Positions 1 to 6,833 of a DNA stretch of 12,630 nucleotides are shown here, piece after piece. Numbering within the stretch: position 1 is the first letter of the stretch; every line of letters starts with the position of its first letter. Source of the DNA: Myxococcales bacterium (GTDB lineage Bacteria; Myxococcota_A; Bradymonadia; Bradymonadales; Bradymonadaceae); assembly GCA_007120615.1 (NCBI GenBank), contig SKNI01000720.1, positions 1 to 12,630 of the forward strand. The letters are read 5' to 3'. A model generated the notes under the pieces. It was not told the origin of the DNA and ran no database searches. It saw nothing but the letters and a program-made list of their open reading frames with translations. The position numbers and the translations under genes are program-made.

Positions 1-70
1 GGGGTCGCAGACTTCGGGTGGGGTGGTGTGTACTGCCATTTGAAACTCCAAAGCTCGATGAAAAAGGTCG

Positions 71-1273
71 CTATTCACGAAGGCTGGCCAAACAGGCGCC
101 GGTGGCAGCGAGGGTGGCAAAAAGGGAGCCGAAGAATGCGAGCGAGAGGACCCAGGAGCCGCCGAATTGGGAGGGCCACAGACCGGTCATGGGCACCAGC
201 GTCGCCAGTAAAACCAGGACGGCGGCGAGCCATGCGGAGCGGGATCCGGCGGTGCCTGGGCCCCATTGAACGGCGGCGATGATGACGAGGGCCAGGGTGA
301 CAAAACCGGCAAAGGCCAGGTGCAAATAAAGCAGGCGCAGACCGGCCCCGAGGCCCCAGTCCGCAAGCGGCGGAACGGCGATGGTGGCGAGCATCAGGGC
401 GTTGAGGATGAGAAAATAAACGACCCGGCGACACCAGAGGTCCAGCCGAGGCCAGAGGCTGTGAATGATCAAGGCCAATCCCGCGGCCAATAGACCGGCA
501 GCGGCGCTTCCCAGTAGGGGCAATAGTTCCGGGGCGTAGGCCCGAGGAAGGCCGACGAGAAATACAAAGGCCACGCTCATCGTGATAAGAATACGGCCGA
601 ATCGCTCGTTGGTGGAGTCTTTCGTGTCGACTACGGAGCGCAGAAGTCCCAGCGCGCCCAGAACCAGCCATCCGGCGCCGAAGAGTTCGACGAAGAAGTG
701 GACCGTGGCCACCTCCCACAAGATGCTGTCGACGCCGCCCATCATCAGGCCCGCCACCGCCCAGGCGCCGAAGGATGAGATGACCAGTGAGGCCACGGCG
801 ATGTCCCACAGCTTGAGCGTCGGCGTTCGGGAGATGCCCCGGTGGGCCCGAAAGTACACCACGGCGAAGGCATACCAGGAGAAGATCGCAAATCCGCTGA
901 GGATGGCCGCCACAGGGAGATTGGCGCTGCCGATGGCCACCGACTCGTAGCCCCAGAGGATGAACGCCGGAAAGCTGACCAGCGCCAGAACCCAGGCGCT
1001 CCAGCCGACGATGCAGACGGAGCGATGGCGCGGCCGGCCCCCTTGCGCTGGCCACCGGGCGGCCATCAGGGCCATCAGCGCCGGGGTCGCCCAGCCCATC
1101 AACATCAGGTGAGAGTGGCCGTGACGAAGGTAGTCGGGGCGCAGTCCCTCGGGAAATCCGGACATCATGCCCCAGCGAAAGGCGACACCTGCGCCGGCGG
1201 CGATGACGAAGAGCCAGGCGCTGGCGATCCAGAGGGTTCGAAGCCCTTTTGTCTGGTCCAGGTTGTGGGTCAT
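71..1273 (-). CDS. 12-helix membrane protein with HGHSH motif, possible haem/copper protein
   Basis: This 400-residue protein is almost entirely hydrophobic helices, and I count about twelve (roughly residues 11-33, 50-70, 84-106, 114-140, 157-179, 190-213, 226-246, 248-270, 280-300, 310-333, 343-365, 370-395). The second helix begins with RHGHSHLMLMGW, and further in-membrane histidines occur in ATVHFFVELFGAGW and LYLHLAFAGF. These resemble haem-copper-oxidase-like or NnrS-like membrane proteins that bind haem or copper through helix histidines; Bacteroidetes homologues with an H-x-H-S-H style motif are generally unnamed. The start is supported by GGAGG a few bases upstream (CTGGAGGACGCC before ATG). 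It is the last gene of the minus-strand run, 57 bp after the redoxin gene. The inner-membrane location is clear; the function is not. It could be an NO/O2-related metalloprotein or an assembly factor. Confidence 0.8.
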   Translation of the reverse strand: MTHNLDQTKGLRTLWIASAWLFVIAAGAGVAFRWGMMSGFPEGLRPDYLRHGHSHLMLMGWATPALMALMAARWPAQGGRPRHRSVCIVGWSAWVLALVSFPAFILWGYESVAIGSANLPVAAILSGFAIFSWYAFAVVYFRAHRGISRTPTLKLWDIAVASLVISSFGAWAVAGLMMGGVDSILWEVATVHFFVELFGAGWLVLGALGLLRSVVDTKDSTNERFGRILITMSVAFVFLVGLPRAYAPELLPLLGSAAAGLLAAGLALIIHSLWPRLDLWCRRVVYFLILNALMLATIAVPPLADWGLGAGLRLLYLHLAFAGFVTLALVIIAAVQWGPGTAGSRSAWLAAVLVLLATLVPMTGLWPSQFGGSWVLSLAFFGSLFATLAATGACLASLRE

Positions 1274-1330
1274 GGCGTCCTCCAGTCACAGAGATATTTA
1301 GCGAATTGAATAGAGCTGAGCGTAAAAGAT

Positions 1331-1912
1331 TCAGGGACGGCGAATCACACAGCCCGTGGGACGACGGGAGTCGGTGTCGGGCTCGGCGCTGCTCTTCCAG
1401 GCCACTACTGCTTCTTCGACGAAGGATTGGGTGCCCCGGCGGGAGATGGAGATGGGCCGGCCCCGGTAGATGATCTGGGAGTCGTCGACGACAACCACCT
1501 CCGGGGTCATCGTGGCGTTGAGGGCGATGGCCAGTTGAGCGCCTTCGTCGCGGTAGACGGCAAAAGAGAAGTCTCGCTCTTCACCGGCATCTTCTGCGTC
1601 CGAGGCGCTCTGGTCGGCGTTGGAGTGAACCACGATGACCTCGACGTCGAGATGGGCGTTTTGCAAAGCCTCGATGGAGGGCTCGGCGTTTTTGGAGCAG
1701 GGGCTATGAGCCGACCAGAACCAGTAGACTCGCAGTTGGCCGTCGGCGGCCAGGCCCGGGCTGTGGGCGGCGTCGCCGTCGCCGTAGGCCAGTTGCAGAT
1801 CGGGCACATCATCGAGAGACGACGTTGCCTGGGCAGTGGTCGGGCCGACGGTAAACGCCAGGGTTAGTGCCGCGAGGGCGGAGAATAAGAGAACGCTCGG
1901 TTTAGCTGTCAT
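1331..1912 (-). CDS. Secreted redoxin/thioredoxin-fold protein, PPSC1-associated type
   Basis: The 193-residue product has a signal peptide (about residues 1-29, ending TTAQA), so it is probably periplasmic. The thioredoxin fold is visible as a strand RVYWFWS, the active-site region AHSPCSKNAEP (Cys72), the cis-proline segment MTPEVVVVD (Pro137) and the strand IIYRGRPIS. The ending RRPTGCVI (Cys188) matches the C-terminal G-C-x-I signature of redoxins found with planctomycete/deltaproteobacterial cytochrome-type proteins. There is no CxxC: only Cys72 remains in the active loop, in an S-P-C-S context, so any chemistry must use one Cys or a Cys72-Cys188 pair. The start codon lies inside the 3' end of the barrel gene (11-bp overlap), with GAGGAGGG six bases upstream, pointing to translational coupling. 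The likely role is thiol or metal redox work for the operon; the substrate is unknown. Confidence 0.82.
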   Translation of the reverse strand: MTAKPSVLLFSALAALTLAFTVGPTTAQATSSLDDVPDLQLAYGDGDAAHSPGLAADGQLRVYWFWSAHSPCSKNAEPSIEALQNAHLDVEVIVVHSNADQSASDAEDAGEERDFSFAVYRDEGAQLAIALNATMTPEVVVVDDSQIIYRGRPISISRRGTQSFVEEAVVAWKSSAEPDTDSRRPTGCVIRRP

Positions 1913-2849
1913 AAAAGACCCTCCTCAATACAAGGCCGACGCCGGGGCCGACCTGTCGATTCTGTCCGGCGTACTCCAGGGGGATATCCCAGGAGCCGCG
2001 GAGCATCAGATAAAAGTGTTCCGTGAGATAACCGCCGGCCTGAACGCTGAGTGTCGTTATTCGCTCGCGGCTGTGGGCGGCCACATCTGCGTCGATGGTT
2101 CGGGCGAAGGTGTGGGCGACCTGGGCGCTGGATGCCAGATAAAGCGTCTCGTCCCAGAAAAAGGGAGCGCCAACGGGACGGCCAAAGGAGAGGCGCCCGG
2201 CGCTTCGCATACCCGGTCGCACCCTCATCTCACGAGCATCGGTGTAGGGAAGGGCGGCGAATCCGGCGGCTTCGAGGACCAGAAAGTTTCTCTGAAAGAC
2301 CCATTCCACCTGGGCGCCGAGGCCGGCAGCCCAGAGCCCGGCGCCGGTGACGTCGCTCATCAAAAGACTGGTGCCCCGCTCCATCGACTGCGCCGGAGCG
2401 CGGCCGGTGGGAAGGGTCGTCTGAGCGGTAAACCCGACCCCCGGCCACCGCATGGACATCCCCGTGGTGACCAACTCGTAGCGGGCCTGGAGGCTGAGAT
2501 CTCCGAGGCCCGCTCCCCATTCCACGTCGGTGGCGGTCTGACGACGGTTTTGGACCGCGGGGATCGTGGCGCCCACCTGCCAGGAGTCGCCCAGGCGAAA
2601 GGCGCCGTAAAAGGTCTGTCGGAGCTCGACGCCGGGGTGCTCCAGGCTTCGGTACTCGGTGTCCACGAATCGGCCCGTATAAGCCCGGGCGTCGGCGCTA
2701 ATTCCAGCGGCGGCGGTCTGGCCCATGCTCAGGCGAACGGGGCCGGCGGTCTGGGAGGCTGCGCAACAGGACTGGGCCTGAGCGGGGGCGCTCCAGAGAC
2801 CCCCGGCCAGGCCCATAATGAGCATGAATGTCATGATGTAGTTGCGCAT
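1902..2849 (-). CDS. Outer-membrane beta-barrel (transporter-like) with N-terminal Cys-Cys
   Basis: The 315-residue protein starts with a clear signal peptide (MRNYIMTFMLIMGLAGG..., cleavage probably after AQA at residue 25), leaving a mature end QSCCAAS with Cys28 and Cys29. The rest alternates polar and hydrophobic residues in short strands ending in aromatics (TFYGAFRLGDSWQVGATIPA, DLSLQARYEL, FTAQTTLPTG, FYLMLRGSWDI) and finishes with GPGVGLVLRRVFYDS. This is the pattern of an outer-membrane barrel of the loosely named 'transporter' or phenol-degradation MetA-like kind. GGAG lies five bases before the ATG. The gene begins 35 bp after the lipoprotein gene and overlaps the redoxin gene. The Cys pair at the periplasmic N-terminus could bind a metal or be a redoxin partner; that is inference. 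The substrate is not visible. Confidence 0.78.
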   Translation of the reverse strand: MRNYIMTFMLIMGLAGGLWSAPAQAQSCCAASQTAGPVRLSMGQTAAAGISADARAYTGRFVDTEYRSLEHPGVELRQTFYGAFRLGDSWQVGATIPAVQNRRQTATDVEWGAGLGDLSLQARYELVTTGMSMRWPGVGFTAQTTLPTGRAPAQSMERGTSLLMSDVTGAGLWAAGLGAQVEWVFQRNFLVLEAAGFAALPYTDAREMRVRPGMRSAGRLSFGRPVGAPFFWDETLYLASSAQVAHTFARTIDADVAAHSRERITTLSVQAGGYLTEHFYLMLRGSWDIPLEYAGQNRQVGPGVGLVLRRVFYDS

Positions 2850-2884
2850 GAGTACTCCGTTTTGCTCGTGGCACTTAGGCCAGG

Positions 2885-3316
2885 CTAGCCGTCGACGTCG
2901 ACTTCCCAGACGACCTGCGTTTCTAGATCGTCCCAGGCCACGTCGACTCGAATCTCCCAGAGGCCGGCCATGGAAAAGCTCAAGTCGTCGACGCGGTAGA
3001 TGCCTTCACCTTCGTCGACGACCACGGCGTCGGTGTTGCTCCCGTGTCCGTGGCCCGGCATCCAGGGCTCCACGCTGACTTGGGCCCCTTCCAGGGGTTC
3101 GCCGTCGACGGTGAGAATTAGCGTCATCTCCGCCGCTCCCGATTGCGGGGGATCGGGGTCGAGGTGGGCCTCCAGGACAAGGCCGTGCTCTCCTTCGTGG
3201 AGGGCGTCGCCGGTGTCGTCGGGGTCGTCGGACTCGCCGCAGGCCACGAGGAGAAAGCAGATGGCGAACAGACAAAAGAGAGGTCGCGCAGTGTTTTTGA
3301 GATTTGAGAAGTTCAT
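2885..3316 (-). CDS. YtkA/FixH-like lipoprotein
   Basis: I choose the ATG at 3316 rather than the longer reading from 3379. It has AAGGAG seven bases upstream and gives a proper lipoprotein signal: a charged start, a hydrophobic core PLFCLFAICFLLVAC and a lipobox LVAC with the acylated Cys26. The 143-residue product then has a short acidic linker (ESDDPDDTGD) and one immunoglobulin-like domain with VDGEPLEGAQVSVEPWMPGHGHG...EGIYRVDDLSFSMAGLWEIRVDV. This is the pattern of YtkA-like/FixH-type domains: 'G-x-P-V-x-x-A', an M-P-x-H-x-H loop and a 'F-x-M-x-G-x-W' turn. The His/Met loop MPGHGHG suggests copper binding. FixH-type proteins accompany cytochrome oxidase copper assembly. It is the first gene of the minus-strand run and faces the divergent Crp/Fnr-type promoter. 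Confidence 0.8.
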   Translation of the reverse strand: MNFSNLKNTARPLFCLFAICFLLVACGESDDPDDTGDALHEGEHGLVLEAHLDPDPPQSGAAEMTLILTVDGEPLEGAQVSVEPWMPGHGHGSNTDAVVVDEGEGIYRVDDLSFSMAGLWEIRVDVAWDDLETQVVWEVDVDG

Positions 3317-3354
3317 ATTGGTCTCCTTGGGTTCGAGGCGGCACGAGACGTGCG

Positions 3355-3366
3355 TGCATGGATGCA
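3355..3366. promoter_or_regulatory. Short perfect inverted repeat in the lipoprotein leader
   Basis: TGCATGGATGCA consists of two perfect 5-bp arms around GG. It lies 39 bp upstream of the lipoprotein ATG, inside the leader if transcription starts near 3385. It could be an operator or chance; I cannot assign a regulator. Confidence 0.25.
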
Positions 3367-3391
3367 ACTTCTGGACCACCCGCGCTCCGCA

Positions 3392-3397
3392 ACGATA
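3392..3397 (-). promoter_or_regulatory. Candidate -10 element of the envelope operon
   Basis: On the minus strand this reads TATCGT, four of six matches to TATAAT. It is 21 bp from the edge of the Crp/Fnr-type box, which predicts a start near 3385 and puts the box centre (3426.5) at -41.5, the standard position for class II activation. No convincing -35 hexamer is seen, as expected for an activator-dependent promoter. Confidence 0.4.
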
Positions 3398-3418
3398 AGT
3401 TTGGGTCGTCGTCGCTCA

Positions 3419-3434
3419 TATGATCGAGATCATA
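3419..3434. promoter_or_regulatory. Crp/Fnr-family operator (perfect palindrome)
   Basis: TATGATCGAGATCATA is a perfect inverted repeat of 7-bp arms around GA. It contains the core TGAT-N4-ATCA shared by FNR, NNR, DNR and FixK sites (consensus TTGAT-N4-ATCAA), differing at the outermost base of each half. It lies in the 194-bp divergent region between the envelope operon and nadA, and a Crp/Fnr regulator gene lies three genes downstream. Confidence 0.65.
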
Positions 3435-3455
3435 GGGACGGGGACATCTCTTCGT

Positions 3456-3461
3456 TATCCT
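3456..3461 (+). promoter_or_regulatory. Candidate -10 element of nadAB
   Basis: TATCCT matches TATAAT at four of six positions and begins 21 bp after the Crp/Fnr-type box, exactly mirroring the element on the other strand. The implied transcription start is near 3468, with the box at -41.5 and a leader of about 43 nt before nadA. Confidence 0.4.
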
Positions 3462-3510
3462 CTGATGGATCGAGGTTGGACTTCATCTTTCGACGGAGAG
3501 GTTTTCTTTT

Positions 3511-4479
3511 ATGCCAGTTGCAGAAGCGCTCTTTGAGCGGGTTAAAAACGTTGTAACCGCGCCGGAATGGGCAATCGCAAGGCCCTTGATCGATGAGATC
3601 AACGCCCTGAAAAAAGAGCGAAATGCGGTGATATTAGCCCATAATTATCAGCATCCGCTCGTCTTTCACGGAATCGCCGACTTGCGCGGGGACTCCCTGG
3701 GCCTCGCTCGTCAGGCGGCTCAAACCAAGGCCGATACGATCGTGATGTGTGGGGTTCACTTTATGGCGGAGACCGCAAAATTGCTGAACCCGAGCCGAAG
3801 AGTTCTCTTGCCGAGCTTTGACGCCGGCTGCTCCCTGGCGGAGGCGATTGACGCAGAAGATATTCGGAATCTGCGCCGGGAATACCCCGGCGCTCCGGTG
3901 GTGAGCTACGTCAATACGACGGCGGCTGTGAAGGCGGAGAGCGATGTCTGTTGCACGTCGTCCAACGCCCTGGAGATCGTAGAAGCCCTGGACGCTGAAC
4001 GCGTCATATTTGTCCCCGACCAACACCTCTCCCGGTATGTGGCTCGTCATACGGAGGTGCAAATTGTGCACTGGCCGGGAGGCTGCGTCGTCCACGAGGA
4101 ATTTCGAACGGCTGATATCGATGCGGTCCGGGCCGATTACCCCGAGATTCGAGTCATCGCCCATCCTGAGTGTCGAGAAGACGTACAGAAAACCGCCGAT
4201 ATGGTGGGCTCTACCTCCCAGCTCATCGACTGGGTAGAGACCCATCGACCCGCTCAGGTGGCGATGATCACGGAGTGCACTATGAGCGATAATGTGGCCG
4301 CTCGCTTTCCGGAGGTAGAGTTTATTCAGCCCTGTTCGATTTGCCCTTATATGCGTCGAATCACCCTGGAGCGGGTCAGAGATTGTCTGCGGGATGAGAG
4401 CGGGGAGATCGAAATCGATAGCTCCATCGCACCTGGGGCCCGACGGGCCGTTGAAAAGATGTTGGAGCTCTCCTCATGA
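3511..4479 (+). CDS. nadA: Quinolinate synthase NadA
   Basis: NadA condenses iminoaspartate with dihydroxyacetone phosphate to quinolinate in de novo NAD synthesis, in the cytoplasm, using a [4Fe-4S] cluster. The 322-residue protein shows the family motifs in order: AVILAHNYQHP (residues 39-49), DSLGLARQAA, CGVHFMAETAK (80-90), DAGCSLA with Cys107, VVSYVNTTAAVKAESDVCCTSSNA, HWPGGCVVHE with Cys192, AHPEC, MITECTMSDN and CSICPYM with Cys275/Cys278. Cys107, Cys192 and one Cys of the last pair are the expected cluster ligands. Length is typical for the short NadA class, and the MSDN...CSICPYMRRITL style resembles alphaproteobacterial forms. GGAGAG lies 10 bases before the ATG. It overlaps nadB by 4 bp and probably uses the Crp/Fnr-controlled divergent promoter. 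Confidence 0.97.
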   Translation: MPVAEALFERVKNVVTAPEWAIARPLIDEINALKKERNAVILAHNYQHPLVFHGIADLRGDSLGLARQAAQTKADTIVMCGVHFMAETAKLLNPSRRVLLPSFDAGCSLAEAIDAEDIRNLRREYPGAPVVSYVNTTAAVKAESDVCCTSSNALEIVEALDAERVIFVPDQHLSRYVARHTEVQIVHWPGGCVVHEEFRTADIDAVRADYPEIRVIAHPECREDVQKTADMVGSTSQLIDWVETHRPAQVAMITECTMSDNVAARFPEVEFIQPCSICPYMRRITLERVRDCLRDESGEIEIDSSIAPGARRAVEKMLELSS

Positions 4480-6035
4480 ACACCATCTGGCATACCGACG
4501 TCATCATCATCGGCTCCGGGCTGGCCGCTCTTACGGCGGCGCGGCACCTGGAGGAGCGAAGCGTCACCCTGGTGAGCCCGCCGACGCGGGATGCGGCGAG
4601 TTATCTGGCGAAGGGGGGAATCGCGGCGGCCATCGGGGAGGACGATAGCCCCGGCTCCCATGTCGACGATACGGTCGAAGCCGGCGCCGGACTTGTGGAT
4701 CGAGGGGCCGCCGAGGTTCTGATCAACGACGGAATGGAGAGGATGATCGACCTCTTCGAATTGTCCATTCCCTTCGACCGAGACCGAGCCGGTAAGTTGA
4801 ATCTGGGGCGGGAAGCCCTCCACAAACGGGACCGCATCGTTCACGCCGCCGGCGACGAGACCGGCCGTTATGTGACCACTGCAGTGCGCGAAGATCTGGA
4901 GCGGCGCCGGTCGGACTCGGTGACGTTTTTGCCGGGCAGAGTGGTGGACCTGGTCGTCTACTCGGGCCGGGTCTGCGGGGTGGTTTTTATCGCTTCTCAC
5001 GGTGAGCCCGACGTCCTCCTTGCGCCGGCGGTGGTCTTGGCCACCGGCGGCGCGGGCGGGCTCTTTTCGTTCACCACCAATCCCTGCCGGGCTCTCGGTG
5101 AAGGCATCGCGATGGCAGCCCGGGCGGGCGCCAGGCTGATGGACCTGGAGTTTATGCAATTTCATCCCACGGCGTTGAGGGTTCCCGATAAGCCCGGGCG
5201 CTTGCCCCTGTTGAGCGAGGCCATCCGAGGTCAAGGAGGGCGTCTGATCGACGAGGATGGACGGGCGATTATGGCCGGACACCCCTTCGGAGATCTGGCC
5301 GGTCGCGACGAGATATCCAGGGCGCTGTGGCGACGGATTAGAGAAAAGGTCTCCGTATTTCTGGATGTGCGAGAGGTCGATGACTTCAAAGCCCAATTTC
5401 CCTCGGCACAGCGAGCAGCCAAAGAGTTAAGCCTCGACGCGAGTAAGGACCCACTGCCTGTGGTTCCGGCGGCTCATTATCATATGGGCGGCGTGGCCAC
5501 TGACATCGACGGGCGCACCAGCGTTCCCGGTCTCTGGGCTGCCGGAGAGGTGGCCTGCACCGGCGCACACGGGGCCAATCGCCTGGCCAGTAACTCCCTT
5601 CTGGAGGCCATGGTCTTCGGTGCCCGCTTGGGTCGAGACATCACCGGAGTTCGCCGGGCGCCTCATGCCCTGCCGCTGGAGAAATGTCGGCAATTAAAGG
5701 AGTTATGGACGGCGGGAATGAACTTCTCCGTTCACGAGCAGACGCTGATCGAGAAGGTGGGGCAAGTCATGTGGCAACACGTCGGGATCGAGCGGTGTGA
5801 GAAGGGGCTCCTCACAGCCGAGATTCAACTCTCGGAGCTGCATCGGCAGGTCGGGCGCTACGATCCGGCCAGGCTCTCGGTGGAGAGTGCCCGGTCCATA
5901 GCGCGAGCCGCGCGGCGGCGAAAAGAGAGCCGGGGGGCTCATTTTCGATCGGACTATCCGGAGCTCGACCCCGACCAGGGTCGTCGACCGAAAATCGCGA
6001 GTGAAGATCAGATTCCGGGGAAGTCTGGCGCATAA
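4476..6035 (+). CDS. nadB: L-aspartate oxidase NadB
   Basis: NadB is a cytoplasmic FAD enzyme that oxidises L-aspartate to iminoaspartate, which NadA consumes; the electron acceptor can be oxygen or fumarate. The 519-residue protein has the FAD Rossmann motif VIIIGSGLAALTAARHL near the N-terminus, SYLAKGGIAAA, the flavin segment VVLATGGAGGLF, the active-site motif FMQFHPT (226-232), LLSEAIRGQGGRL, HYHMGGVATD (334-343) and GAHGANRLASNSLLEAMVFG. The C-terminal helical domain is present, ending in the usual charged tail. The family relatives fumarate reductase and succinate dehydrogenase are less likely given the pairing with NadA. Its ATG sits in the ATGA overlap with the nadA stop, so the two are translationally coupled. 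nadC, needed for the next step, is not in this window. Confidence 0.97.
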   Translation: MNTIWHTDVIIIGSGLAALTAARHLEERSVTLVSPPTRDAASYLAKGGIAAAIGEDDSPGSHVDDTVEAGAGLVDRGAAEVLINDGMERMIDLFELSIPFDRDRAGKLNLGREALHKRDRIVHAAGDETGRYVTTAVREDLERRRSDSVTFLPGRVVDLVVYSGRVCGVVFIASHGEPDVLLAPAVVLATGGAGGLFSFTTNPCRALGEGIAMAARAGARLMDLEFMQFHPTALRVPDKPGRLPLLSEAIRGQGGRLIDEDGRAIMAGHPFGDLAGRDEISRALWRRIREKVSVFLDVREVDDFKAQFPSAQRAAKELSLDASKDPLPVVPAAHYHMGGVATDIDGRTSVPGLWAAGEVACTGAHGANRLASNSLLEAMVFGARLGRDITGVRRAPHALPLEKCRQLKELWTAGMNFSVHEQTLIEKVGQVMWQHVGIERCEKGLLTAEIQLSELHRQVGRYDPARLSVESARSIARAARRRKESRGAHFRSDYPELDPDQGRRPKIASEDQIPGKSGA

Positions 6036-6089
6036 GTTGCATTGCTTCTGGACCGTTCGCGCGACCATTGCGCCCCGGAGGAAAAAACC

Positions 6090-6794
6090 ATGGATAAGAT
6101 TCAGTGCATTCGAGAGCTCACCTTATTTGAAAATATCCCGTCCGATGTTCTGGAGCCGCTGGCGACGTACTTCATTCCCAAGCGCTATGAGCGGGGAGAG
6201 CGGCTGTGGAGAGAGGGCGCCGAAGCCAACACCTTTATGTTTCTGGTGGAGGGGCGGGTGAAGGTCGTTAAATGCCGAAATGACGGCGGAGAGACCATCC
6301 TTGGGGTCTTCGGCGAAGATGAAGCGGTGGGGTACCTGGCAGTCTACCGCCAGATCCCTTATCCGGCGTCGGCCTTTGCTCTCGAAGATACAGTGAGCCT
6401 CGAGATTCATCGATCCCACTTCTTCGGCACCATCCGTCGTCACGAAGAGCTGATGGAAGCGCTCCTGCAGAATATGATGCAGCGAAATCAGGAGTTGGTC
6501 CGACGTCTCCATGAGCTCTCGGTGGCCAACGCCGAACAGCGACTTGCGATGCTCTTTATGAAGTTCTCCGAGTCCATCGGAAAACGAGTCCGCATGGAGA
6601 ACGGAGAGATGGGCGTGCATATCGACCTGCCCCTGAGCCGGGCAGATATTGCAGACCTCATCAACGTGCGGGTGGAGACGGCGATTCGGTTCATGAGCCG
6701 GTGGAATAAAGAAGGACCCGTACGGACCGATTCAAGAGGGTTTACGGTGGTCAATTACCCGGATCTGGAGGAGATCGCGATGTCCATGGGGTAG
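6090..6794 (+). CDS. Crp/Fnr-family transcriptional regulator
   Basis: I choose the ATG at 6090 because GGAGG (6077-6081) precedes it at good spacing; the upstream ATG at 6042 would add 16 unrelated residues. The 234-residue product has the cyclic-nucleotide-type beta-roll (about 1-115), a long dimer helix (about 118-145) and a winged helix-turn-helix LPLSRADIADLINVRVETAIRFMSRWNKEG (about 180-209). The recognition helix has E196-T-A-I-R200, keeping the Glu and Arg that read the G-A step in Crp and Fnr sites but replacing the FNR Ser with Ile. The only cysteines are Cys6 and Cys62, so no FNR-type cluster. The loop PYPASAF lacks the Arg used to hold cAMP. The ligand may be haem/NO or another molecule. 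It follows nadB by 54 bp, likely the same operon, so it could control the box at 3419-3434. Confidence 0.93.
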   Translation: MDKIQCIRELTLFENIPSDVLEPLATYFIPKRYERGERLWREGAEANTFMFLVEGRVKVVKCRNDGGETILGVFGEDEAVGYLAVYRQIPYPASAFALEDTVSLEIHRSHFFGTIRRHEELMEALLQNMMQRNQELVRRLHELSVANAEQRLAMLFMKFSESIGKRVRMENGEMGVHIDLPLSRADIADLINVRVETAIRFMSRWNKEGPVRTDSRGFTVVNYPDLEEIAMSMG

Positions 6795-6819
6795 ATATCT
6801 ATGGGGGATGTCTATGGGG
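6779..6819 (+). repeat. Three copies of a 13-bp repeat at the end of the regulator gene
   Basis: Copies are GATGTCCATGGGG (6779-6791), GATATCTATGGGG (6794-6806) and GATGTCTATGGGG (6807-6819). The first encodes the last residues of the Crp/Fnr protein and runs into its TAG; the others lie in the 39-bp gap to the convergent copD-like gene. It looks like slippage or local duplication at the 3' end. Confidence 0.75.
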
Positions 6820-6833
6820 TAAGCGTCCGGCGG

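Noticed and set aside
75..1289. A 404-codon reading overlapping the 12-helix protein in another frame
   Set aside because: Arg/Pro/His-rich composition with no membrane segments; it is the frame-shifted shadow of the true gene.
1836..2888. A 350-codon open reading on the plus strand opposite the barrel gene
   Set aside because: It is antisense to a convincing signal-peptide-plus-barrel gene. Its Gly/Ala/Arg-rich sequence has no recognisable fold and is what GC-rich coding DNA yields on the other strand.
3317..3379. N-terminal extension of the lipoprotein to an ATG at 3379
   Set aside because: It would bury the lipoprotein signal 21 residues inside the protein; the internal ATG at 3316 has AAGGAG and gives a proper signal peptide.
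4347..5396. A 349-codon open reading on the minus strand opposite nadB
   Set aside because: nadB is unmistakable in the other strand; the reverse reading shows no family motif and no ribosome binding site that I could support.
6042..6089. Upstream ATG extending the Crp/Fnr regulator by 16 residues
   Set aside because: The GGAGG at 6077-6081 sits within this extension and serves the ATG at 6090, which also matches the usual family N-terminus.
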